Below are positions 10,087-20,812 of a stretch of DNA of 64,000 nt, piece after piece. A program made the position numbers and the translations under genes. The notes under the pieces are model-generated. The model was given only the letters and a program-made list of their open reading frames with translations, was not told the origin of the DNA and did no database searches. This stretch comes from Datisca glomerata (taxonomy: Eukaryota > Streptophyta > Magnoliopsida > Cucurbitales > Datiscaceae): positions 1 to 64,000 of the forward strand of contig QANY01000319.1 in NCBI GenBank assembly GCA_003255025.1. Reading direction: 5' to 3'. The first letter of the stretch is position 1, and each line of letters begins with the position of its first letter.

Positions 10087-13000
10087 ATGGAAATCTATGG
10101 GGACGCTGAAGAGTCGTCTACGCGGGTTCAAGTGCGGTTCATTACCAAGCTCAAGCCTCCTCTCAAAGTTCCCACCAGTCCCATTGCTATCCCCTCTAAC
10201 CTTACCAGATTGGGCCTCTCGACCCTCGTCAATCAGCTTATACTGGCCGGTATTACTTTGATTTTTAGTAGTGAGCAAAAGTTTTTGGTTCCGATAAAAA
10301 ATAGTAGTAAACAAAAATGAAAAAATTGGAATGGCAACCAGTTGGAGTTGTTTTTAAGTTGTTGAAGAACTTGCTGTAATTTTCTAACTTGGCCTAAAGT
10401 TAGTCCGTCATAGCACACAAAAGAAAGATTTATATTATTGATTGACAACATTGCAGATGGTTCTGATGACAAACGGGTACATTGTATTGGAAATAAATGT
10501 TTGTTGTTTGGCAGCGTCTTAAGTTTGTTTGCTGTTTCTGAACAGGAAACCCTGAGTGGGAAACAGAACCATTTGATTTCTTGATTGATGGCGAGCTTGT
10601 CCGAATGTCACTGGAGAAGTTTCTTCTTGCTAAGGGCATTTCTGCGGTACTTAATTTAGTTCATGTGGTGTTTCTCAATTTTTGTCATTTTACTCTGCTG
10701 CTCCAAGCATGTATCCTTAATCATTTGTTGTGGGAAAGAAGATAGGATGATATGAAAGATCTTAACCATAAAAGCTTTAATTGTGATCATGAACTGACCA
10801 ACTCACAAATGTTAATGATTTTATCTGTTATTTTCTATTTGACTAATTGTTGGAGATTGATTTTGCTATGGATGGTGTTTATTCATCAGTGCACGCATCT
10901 AATGTTCAATTTATATATATCATTGAAATGCTACGTGGGCAGCCCTTTTGAAAAAAAGGGAATAAACTTGCTTGAATATCAGCCAAATTCCGGTGGAAAT
11001 CAACAATATGATGCCTTGACCAGAATTTATAACTTACTACAGGAGAAGACGCTGGAGATAGAGTACATAAAGGCCGTGGCCCCTCGAACGGAAGAAGAGC
11101 CTTCTTTACACGATGACTGGGTCAGTGCAGTCGATGGTTCTAGTCCTGGGTAAGAGTTTGAGGTTTGCTCCATCCAAGTAATATCTTTTATTAATTGAAA
11201 CACTTTATAGAAACATTTTTTCCATGTAAATCTCTATAACCTCTAAAACATGAAATCAGTAATTTTTTACATGTGAAATTATGGCATTTTTTCTCTTTGG
11301 CCCACAGTCACTCCCCCTAATATTCTGAAAGTCAAACAAGAATATAACTGGAAATATTGCGCATTTGGCCTATCCTTGGAGGCACAATGTGCTGTGGTGC
11401 TGGCTATGGCTAATATCGGAGTTTGATATTCGTAACCTTTTTGTATCAGTGATAGTGATGTCTTTTTGATAACGTAGTTGGGAATATTTAAGTTCAAGAG
11501 CCAGAAGACGTGACCTTTTCGTTGTAAGAATGTTAAAGTATCACTTGTTACAGTCTTCATGATTGTTCTTTGATGGATAAAAGAAAAAAAAGAGCGAGAA
11601 ATATGAGCAGTAGTGGTGCATATCAGCAGTTGAAAAAATGAAACAGTAAATTCTGAAACTGTGGCTTTATGTACTTGGCAGGTTCATTTTGACAGGGTGC
11701 TACGATGGCTTAGGAAGGTAAGTACTGTTAGAGAGTACCTTTTTTTCCACTTCCTTTGTCTGGGTTCATTTTTATCTTTTTATTTTCTTATCAATTGATA
11801 AATAGTTACCTTGTTATCTTTTCTGGCTTATGGAGCTCTGCATCTGATTTTTTCTGGGTCGAGTAATCTTTCACAGAATATGGAAAGCTGCTGGGTTGTG
11901 TACGCATAAATTGGAAGGACACACTGATGCTATATCTTCTGTCAGTATTGTTAATCCAGAAGGTATGAATTAGGTTTACAATCTTTAACAGCATACTTGT
12001 TGGAAATTGCCATGTCAGTGTACATCAAATCCACCCTTTGTAATCAATCCTCTAATCATCCAATTCGTTGTTCATTTAGTCTTCTGTAATCGTTTGCTTC
12101 AACTACAGAGCTACTCCATCTACTTACAGAAGTTTAATAAATTACTAGTTAAATGGTGCATCTTGAGTAATCTCTATTTTGTTTTTTTTTCTGAGAAACT
12201 GGAAAAGTAACTGGATTCAATTGTTCAAGCTTTCAAAAGGCATTAATTGAAACCTTTATATTTGGACTTAAGGTTTTATTTGACATTGGCTTTTACTGTC
12301 CATTAAAGGATACTTATAGAGTGGCTTTACCCCATATGCTTCAGTGAGTTTTTTTTCAATGAATCATGCCTTTCTTCCTACTTTTTCAATCAGTGAAACT
12401 TCTATTTCTAGCTCACTCTTATTCTTTTGGGGGTCTTTTTCAGAGATTTTCATAACCACTTACTGGGAATGTGCTGTAAAACAGGTGCAGAGTGTTTCAC
12501 CATAGCTACTGGTTCTAAGGATCGAACGCTGAGGCTGTGGAAGGTAAGTGAAAAAGGATATTGGGGTTGAGAAGGAGATTTATTATTAACTAATAAAAAT
12601 AATGTTATTACATGTGGAAGTTTTACGAAGATGAGCCTCTAAATAATTCTACAAGGATAAGGGCATTCAAGATCTTGCGAGGACATCGAGCATCTGTGCA
12701 AAGTGTTGCATCACAGGCTTTTGGGGATCTGGTATAGTCTCTTAACTTGATATTTGTTTCTTACATGATAGGAATCTAAGGAATGTGACCTCCAGCTCCT
12801 TATCGATAAATTTTTTCTCTTTTCAAATTATATTACCTAGGTTTGTTCTGGTTCTTGGGATTCCACAATCAATATATGGGGGACAGATGCGGGGAATACT
12901 GTAGGTGATGTAGCATCAACTAAGAAGAGAAAAGTAAATGACCAGCATGAGGAATCTCTATCAGAGGTATTGCTTGTTACTATATCTTCTCATTTTTCAG

Positions 13001-14452
13001 ATGATTGTCTGTCAACTTTGTTTTAATATTTTTGTTGAACACATAGTATATAATTTGTTTATATCTTGGACTAAAGTAATTTCAGAGACACCGTTTATTT
13101 TATTCCATGTGTTGGAATTCACCGTTAGTATGATGATAGCTGGTTAGAAAGTGAGTTCTAATCAAGAGCTAAAAGTCTCCTAGTTTTATTAAACTTTGTT
13201 CTTTTTCTTCTTTCTTTTCTGTCCCTGAAATATTGAGTTCAGGTTACATGTGGCTATGATATTCTATTTAAAGATCTTCAATTAGAAAAATATTTTATCC
13301 TACAAACCACTATCTGATACTCAATGGATCTAGGGAGAAGCCGTGTCCACGCTAGTGGGACATACGCAATGTGTATCTTCTGTTGTTTGGCCACAACGCG
13401 AAGTGATATATTCAGCATCATGGGATCATTCTGTGAGAAGATGGGATGTTGAGACAGGGAAAGACACGTTCAGCATTGTGAGTCTTTATCATCTTTCTTT
13501 GTGTTTGCTTTTATGTATGAGTTTGTGAAGAAAATTAACCCTTCTGTCTAATTAAAGAGATAAAGAAATGTACTTTAAAATTCATTGAAAGTTAGATATA
13601 AATCATGCCCTGTCTATTTAAGTTAGATCAGTGGATAATCTGCATGATAATCAATGCTTATCTTTATCCTGGTATAACATGCTACCTTTCTATCATTAGA
13701 ATTTGGATGGAGTAAAAGCTCCCATTTTGAAGTTTATATGCATTGTTATCTTCCTCTCACAGTTTTGTGGGAAGGTCCTCAATTGCCTTGATGTTGGAGG
13801 TGAAGGTTCCACTCTCATCGTTGCTGGTGGATCTGACCCTGTAATTAGGATATGGGATCCCCGTAAACCAGGTACGATGGATATGGACTGAGTGTATCAT
13901 CTCTTATACAACTCACATGCATGCCCACACTCATACCTATCATACTACAAACACAAACATGTATATCTGGATCTGATGTAAATACTATTTTGTTTAGGAA
14001 CTTCTGCTCCTGTCTTCCAGTTCTCGTCCCACAACTCTTGGGTTTCGGCTTGTAAGTGGCATGATAAATCTTGGGTTCATTTGCTCTCTGCATCCTATGA
14101 TGGGAATGTTATGTTATGGGATTTGAGAACTGCGGTACTTTACAAACTCTGTTTCTATCCTATTATTTAACTGTGATTGATGTGCGCCAACTGTTATCAA
14201 TTTAACACGCTTGAAAAAATATTTGCTCCTTGTTGCAGTGGCCTTTGGCTGTCATTGACTCACATAAGGACAAGGTATAACTGTGTCATTTCCGAGCCAA
14301 TTTAGACCTCAGTGTTAAGAGGCTCAATTCTTATTAACATGGACATATGGTTACTGTAGGTACTATCTGCTGACTGGTGGAAAGGTGACGGTATCGTCAG
14401 TGGTGGGGCAGACTCAAAGCTTTGCATTTCTTCCGGAATTTCTGTTCAATGA
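10087..14452 (+). CDS. WDR12: Ribosome biogenesis protein WDR12 homologue (13 coding exons, 435 aa)
   Basis: WDR12 acts in the nucleolus with Pescadillo and BOP1 (PeBoW complex) in maturation of the 60S subunit. Exons joined at GT/AG sites with phases that agree: 10087-10249, 10546-10646, 11043-11149, 11682-11717, 11877-11962, 12485-12543, 12621-12731, 12841-12966, 13334-13477, 13763-13871, 13998-14134, 14239-14274, 14360-14452 (TGA). This gives 435 aa, the family's usual size. An NLE domain covers residues ~8-90 (VRFITKLKPP, GNPEWETEPFDFLIDG). WD40 repeats follow, with GFILTGCYDGLGRIWK, FTIATGSKDRTLRLWK, VCSGSWDSTINIW, IYSASWDHSVRRWD, VIRIWDPRKPG and LLSASYDGNVMLWD. A lysine-rich loop STKKRKVND lies between repeats. 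The ATG at 10087 fits the NLE start; an upstream in-frame ATG at 9982 would add an unlikely tail. No stop or frameshift was found. Confidence 0.94.
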
Positions 14453-15558
14453 GGTAAAAATGATCATTAGAGTTTTATGTTGCAGTATTAGTTTGAATTA
14501 TATTTTTTACTATGACCATGAAGCTCTAATGCTGGCATCCTGGACCTTTTTGTTTTTACTTCACTATCTCGACTTGTCTCATCTTTGACTATTACACTAA
14601 TTTAATTGGAACCTCAGATTCCAAGGAATTATTAACTCATCCTTTTTTACGTAAACAATTAATTAAGCTAGCTTTCTTAAGACATTATTTTCACAAACTT
14701 CAATTCCGGGAATCAAGAAATTAATCATTTATGTTTTCTGGGATAGGCAAGCTTCCGCTATATAGGTCCTTTATGGGTGGTGTTTGCAAATTTCTCCATT
14801 GGTCTTGATCTGACTTTAGTTTTTCTGGTTATTCTTGTCTTCACAGTTTTCAACTTAAACTTTGGCAATCAGTATTAAAATCTGCCAACATTTACAAGTT
14901 TTATTGCTGTTCCATTAATATTATACTTTGACTGCGTTTTTACTTCTCAGGTAACACAGAAGTTCTACTGTTGGTCTTTATTCAGGTGGGAATTCAGAAA
15001 GAGGGTGGATGACATAGAGTGGACTTCAGATACACTCAGGACAAGGTTCTTCACTAAAGGTGGTCCACTGAGGTATTGAGTTCAACCAATTTTGTTCAAC
15101 CAACATTAGTTTTAGGCAAATATTAACGACTGTCCTGATAATTTGTTGAAGTATCCCTATCATATATTTTTATTTTATTCGCTCACCTCAGCACCTTTGT
15201 ATTCTACTTTATTGTTATGAACACCTTGGTTTTCCAGAGTATTTAAGGGTGACGTCATCTAGTTCACGTCTCTCTTTTCCTATGCATTAAAAGATGAATG
15301 CAACATTTTTTGCAATTTCTATAATATTATTCTATTGTCTTTCAAGTGGTCTATTTATCACGAGAATGTTTTCTTTGTGATTATTGCAACATGAGCAGAG
15401 GGTCAAAGTGTTCTGATAAGGGAAAGAAAAGATATGTAAGTCTCTTGTCTCAAAAATGCCTTTCTTTTATGATGTATCTTTCTGTTAAATGGAAACTCTA
15501 CGTGAGTTTCGAGTCTAAAGATACTCGAGATAACCAAGAAAATGGATGTGAGTTTACT
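14453..15558 (+). other. 3' flank of WDR12 up to Copia C
   Basis: The stop codon at 14450-14452 is followed by non-coding DNA, presumably 3' UTR and flank. Stretches near 14980-15060 and 15370-15440 are less AT-rich and exon-like, but I recognise no protein in them. The flank ends where the Copia C LTR begins at 15559. Confidence 0.4.
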
Positions 15559-15702
15559 TGAAAAAACTAAAAGAGTTATTCTAAATAGATTAATGAAAAA
15601 GAGTATATGAGGTATTTATACACATGAACAAGAAAGTTAAAAATATTAAAATATCCTTAAATACTAGAGAAGTAAAGTAAAGACAAACAATATTATCTAA
15701 CG
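15559..15702 (-). repeat. 3' LTR of Copia C (144 bp)
   Basis: Begins TGAAAAAAC and ends TATTATCTAACG. It pairs with the 113-bp copy at 27698-27810 with small indels. The adjoining C/T-rich plus strand is the polypurine tract of the minus-strand element. The terminal CG in place of CA is probably a point mutation. Confidence 0.8.
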
Positions 15703-15714
15703 CTCCCCCTCAAG

Positions 15715-18150
15715 TTGGCGTATAGATATTCATCATGCCCAGCTTGCAAAAAGTTGATTGTAGAAGAGTAGGATCGACGGGTTTTGTAAGGGTAACAACA
15801 ACTTACTTAGATGAAGGAACAAACTTTGTACAGATAGCTCTCGATTGAATTTTCACTTGAATGAAGTGAATATCAACCTTGATATGTTTGGTTCTTTCAT
15901 GAAGAACATAAACTGATGCTAACATTAAGGCTGATTTATTGTCGCAGTATAATGTGGAAGGTAAACAGGGCAGGAAATTGAATTCCCCTAGAATTGAATG
16001 GAGCCAAAGAACCTCACATGTCCCTTGAGCCATTGCCATGTATTTTGTCTCAGCAGAGGACCGAGAAATCACAGACTGTTTCTTGCATTTCAGGAAAGAA
16101 GAAGATTACCATAAGAAGTACAAATATCAGATATAGATCTTCTATCTCTCTTTGACCTAGCATAATCAGCATCAGTAAAGCATGACACATCAATTGTATT
16201 TTTTTAGGAATAAAAAACGCGAAGGCTCGGACAAGACTTCAAGTATCTCAAAATGTGGTAAATTGCATCCAAATGTGATGTACGAGGAGCATGCATAAAC
16301 TGACTCACAAGACTAATAGAAAAAGTCAGATCGTGACGTGGATTGGTCAGATTAATAAGTCTCCCACCATCTTTGATACATACTTGGATCCGTTAAGAGT
16401 TCACATGATTCAGCTGAAAATTTGACATTCGGATCCATAGGTGCAGATGCAAGTCTACATCCCAACATCTCAGTATCACCAAGAAGGTCAAGAATATACT
16501 TCCGCTAGGGGAGAGAGAGTTACATGCCTTGGAACGAGTAACCTCAATACCTAAAAATACTTATGCCCCACAAATCCTTGATATCAAAAGCTAAACTAAG
16601 ATATTTCTTGACCTTAGTAATGTCGATACTGTCATCACCAGTCAAGATGATATCATCCACATATACAGAGAGGATGACACATTGCCCTAATGAATTCCGT
16701 CTGATAAAACAAGTATGGTCAGAGTGACATCTACGAAACCCCAACTCAAGCACAACTGCACTAAACCGAGCAAACCAAGCTCGTGAAGACTATTTCAACC
16801 CATTCAAGGATTTTCGCAGATGATAAACTTTCCCTGAATACTCCTCCTTAACCCGAAGACCCGGAGGCGGATCCATATAAATAACCTCATCCAAATCACC
16901 ATTCAAGAAGGCATTCTTGACATCCATCTGATGCAAGGGCCAAGAGTGAGAAACAGCCAAAGAGATAATAAGACGAACGATAGTAAGCTTTGTAACAAGA
17001 GTAAGAGTTACATTTAAATCCTTGCCAGGAATCTGAGTAAAACCCTTGACGGCTAGACGTGCCTTGTATCGATTAACAGTTCAATCTGCATTATATTTCA
17101 GATTGGATACCCACCGACATCCAACCGTTTTTCCTCCTGAGGCAAAGCAACCAAGTCCCAAGTATGATTGTCTTGCAAGGCTTTCATCTCATCTTGCATA
17201 GCGGCCGCCCATCGTGGGTCTCGTGTTGCTTCCCTAACAAATCGCGAAATCATAGTAGAATCAAGGTGACTAACGAACTCCTTAAAGAAACTGGACAGAG
17301 CACTATACGAAATATGGTTCTCAATAGGGTGGTCAGTAGAACATGATAAAGTGAGGCGATTAGGGGGTGGCGGTCCCGCGAGGGATACCGTCGAAAGGGA
17401 TCAGTACATTCGTTCGTAGAAGAGTCCAACACATGGAGATGAGAGCGATGACTATACAACTTGGTAGGAGGACCTGCAATATGAGGCAACGAAGTGGGAG
17501 AAACAACGGGAGCATAAATATTGTGGGGGTTAATAATAGGGATAGGACGAGGAAGATCCTCAACAGATGGGAGGTCAGTCCTAACATGAATGGAATCAGA
17601 AAAGAATGGGGTATTCTCCAAAAAGTAACATCCAAAGAAGAAATAAACCATCTAGATGAGGGATCGTAACATCAATACCCTTTGGACTGAGATGAGTAGC
17701 CCATAAATGCGCAACAAATAGACATGTCGTCTAACTTTGTTCGAGTAGGACTCATGTTTTGAACAAAGCAAACACGGCCAAAGATACGAGGAATAATAAG
17801 GCAAGCCCTCTCAAGATTCGACTAGGAACTCTATTAATCAAAAATGTGGCGGTGAGAACAGACGTGTCCCAAAAAATTTGAGGAACTGACATTCCCTTCA
17901 GAAGGCATCGAGAAATGCCCATAAGGTGGTGATTCTTGCTCTCAGCTACCCCATTTTGTTCAGGAGTATATGGACATGTAAGTTGTTGAATAATCCTAAG
18001 ACTGGAAAGATGAGAGACAAGATCACTCAAAATATACTCCTACCCATTATCAGAACGAATTGATCGAACAATAGTTTGATACTGAGTTTTAATCATAGCT
18101 GTCATTTTCTTGGTTGACCGATGTTTTTTATAGGACCGTCGTATGAAGAG
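15715..18150 (-). pseudogene. Copia C pol remnant: integrase, RT, RNase H
   Basis: Minus-strand remnants, read from high to low coordinates. Integrase core near 17752-18030 has TPEQNGVAESKNHHLMG. A polyprotein linker lies at 17250-17651. RT around 16544-16753 has the YVDDIILTGDD catalytic motif preceded by SDHTCF. RNase H at 15803-16072 has SSAETKYMAMAQGTCEVLWL, a CDNKSALMLA passage and RTKHIKVDIHFI. Multiple stops and frame changes make it non-functional. The set and order (INT-RT-RH) are diagnostic of Ty1/Copia. Confidence 0.9.
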
Positions 18151-18169
18151 GATTTTTGGCGGGGGGTAT

Positions 18170-18410
18170 GAGTAGGGTTGGATGGACTATACTACTTTGG
18201 CGATCCACCTCCCCTTCAACCACCAGATCCTATTATTCATGTTGCCTCTTCTGTTATTTTTTATTTTCATGTTTCATTTTCTTTTAGAAACTTACATTTA
18301 TGGCATGCTCGTTTGGGACATGTCAATTTTCAATATCTTTGTTTGTTATTTCCTCCGTTGATTAGTGCATGTAAACATTTTCAGTTTAAATGTAAAAATC
18401 TAGCGTTTTG
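18170..18410 (+). pseudogene. GAG-pre-integrase segment of Copia C in inverted orientation
   Basis: The plus-strand frame 18178-18423 contains LHLWHARLGHVNFQYLCLLF, a Copia GAG-pre-integrase (zinc-binding) domain. Everything around it (integrase at 17.8-18.0 kb, gag at 18.7-19.2 kb) is coded on the minus strand. The related Copia D carries the same passage (WHSRLGHVNFQYLCLLFP) in normal orientation at 43041-43361. So about 240 bp of element C is flipped. Breakpoints are near 18150-18178 and 18402-18415. Confidence 0.8.
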
Positions 18411-19158
18411 GCTGGGCTACTAACAGATAAAAGGTTCATAGCAAATTTTGGCAAATGAAAAACAGAGGTAAGAGTAATTCCAGGAGAAAGTTGTACAGTT
18501 CATCTATCGCTCACAACAGTCCGAGAACCATCATCCAATTGTGTCGAACCTTTAGCAAGTTCCAATGGCCTAGAAAAAAATTGATAACTCACAAGTCATA
18601 TGATCATTTGCCTTAGAATCCAAGATCCATCTAGGTGACTCGATACAAATATGGAGAGCAGTGGGAGTACCTGAGGCAATGGAGGCAGTAGGATCAGAGG
18701 AAGGAGCGATATCATTAGTAGGAGTCTGCTATGACATAAGAATAGACACCTGAGCCTGTAAAGCTGCTACTTGAGATAGGACAGATAACTCGGCCGAACT
18801 ACTAGGGACAACAGAAGTACTAGCTACCGTTATCGATCTAGTGGGTATATTAATCTTCTTCTGGAATTGAGCACGCAACTTCGAATGAAGCTTCCAACAA
18901 GTATCCTTAATATAATCGTTGTTCCCACAATGATGGCAGAATTTCCTCCCAGGTGAAGGACGAGAACTAGAGAAACCACGAGCAGCAAGGACCATCTGAT
19001 CATTATTACTAGCAACGGTAGGGATGGGAGTCGGGATCGAGATAAGACGCCGACGCTCATCTCCATCAACCATGGCAAAGGTCTCAAGCAAGGATGGCAC
19101 ATGAGAGGAATTAAGGATTTGGGTACGAAGTGCCTCAAATTCAGGCTTGAGTACCATC
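18411..19158 (-). pseudogene. Copia C gag C-terminus and protease start
   Basis: The minus-strand frame begins at the nested LTR border (19158): EFEALRTQILNSS, then AMVDGDERRR, then a CCHC-type zinc knuckle (HHCGNNDYIKDTCWKLH) and a Q-rich tail VAALQAQVSILMS. Decayed protease sequence follows toward 18411. The gag N-terminus (roughly 150-200 codons) is missing, apparently removed together with the outer half of the nested element's 5' LTR. Confidence 0.8.
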
Positions 19159-20797
19159 TGTTGGTCGTCGCGGCGCATGGGCGGCGGAAGCGTGAAGGGC
19201 GTTGTCATTTTAAAAAATTAAACTTTTAATAAAAATCAAATCTTTTAATAAAACAAAACTTACGCAATGCCATGATAACCAAATAAAATTTTTTATTGAA
19301 AACTCTTTTTCAATCAGTCAGGATCCATTATATATTTATAAGTTAAATGTACAACATACAAGATTATGAATCATATACATCTGTAATCTATATCAAGTGT
19401 CATTGTAAAAACCGATCGACCCTCTGTTCCAACAATCAATAGACTCTGAGATCTACACAAAGATCTTCCAAGTCAATCCTCAACGCACTAGGACGTGTGT
19501 GAGCACGTAGAATATTTTACAAACAACACATTTAGTTGATTTAAATTATTATTTAATAATAATTTAATTATCTAATTTCATAAATTAGATATTCTGTCTC
19601 AATTATCGATAATAAAAAAATTTATAATTATACATATATTCTGAAAATTATATTTAGATATATAAATAATTCAATTAATTAATTGTTAATTGATTAATCA
19701 CACATTATTATCTCATAATTATGTATTTGCCCCAGAATAAAAATTTCTTTTACAAGTCAGTCATTTTCATATGTCCTGAAATATTCACACCCTAGACAGC
19801 TTAATATAGAGAAGTCTTGGGGACCATGAACCTATAATCCTAAGTTTCAATAAATCAGATTATCAATTAAATTTTTTAATTAAATAATCTTATTTAGTAA
19901 TTTCATTATTACTCCACTATAAATATGGAATTACACTCTTAGAGATTATAGAATGTATTTATAAAGTATTCTCATATAGTCCACTGACATAATCGTTTCA
20001 TGTAGTTCTGCCCTCCAAATATTGGTTCGTAAATTAGAACTGGTCAAAATTATCGTTTTACCCTTCTAATTACCTCTTGATCATTAAGTACCTTTAATCC
20101 ACTAGTGAATGACTAATTTATAATCTTATTATAAATTTGAGCTCAATAACCATTCACTTCTAGAATTAACACTTAAGAAAACCAATATACGATCTGTTAG
20201 GAAAGCTTAGATTCCAAATCTTGTTAGATCATGTCCCTAGCCATCCACATCACTGAATCTCTAAAACAAAAGTCACTAGCCTGATTAACAAACAAATTTT
20301 AACGAGTGAATCAAAAGATCCAGTAGACATGCTTAGGAGTTTATGACTACTCAGGATTCAAACTGATCTACATATGATTATCAAATTGATGTGTATTAAA
20401 TCTTTATGATAAACGACACGTTAATAAAGATATTAATTCACATCGGTCATATCATATATAATCTTATTATATAAAGTACATTCACTAAGATATCTATCTA
20501 TATCAATGATCTGGATCTAGATCACACGCATTCATAATACTTAGTAAACCGTACTAACAATTATTCATTAAAGATTTCATACTTTAATATGTTGCTAATA
20601 ATTTTATTCATTATTTATTATCTTAATTCTCTCGTACTAATACAATATCATAATCTCATTAATGAATATGAAATTTTCATATATTTATATAAATTATTCA
20701 AAAATAATTCAAAAGAATAATCATAAGCAAAATGTAATCCTCCTTAAATTTCATATCAAATTTCAATACGCATACTTTGAGAGCCTAACCCCCAACA
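19159..20797 (-). repeat. 3' LTR of Copia A (1639 bp, internally deleted)
   Basis: Starts TGTTGGTCGTCGCGG and ends CCCCCAACA in the plus direction, matching the solo LTR at 58573-60807. About 600 bp present in that copy are missing here near 19513, where GTAGAATATTTTACAAA jumps to the CACATTTAGTTGATTT block. Confidence 0.85.
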
Positions 20798-20812
20798 ATC
20801 TCTCACTTGCCC
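20798..20812 (-). other. Polypurine tract of Copia A
   Basis: The minus strand reads GGGCAAGTGAGAGAT directly before the LTR start TGTTGGGGGTTAGG. This is the expected site for plus-strand priming. Confidence 0.7.

Noticed and set aside
10752..11153. Plus-strand frame of 133 codons in WDR12
   Set aside because: Only its end is real: the last 36 codons are exon 3 of WDR12. The rest is intron.
17250..17669. Overlapping open frames of 90-133 codons on both strands
   Set aside because: They lie in the integrase-RT linker of Copia C. Only the minus-strand frame fits the element; the others are shadows.
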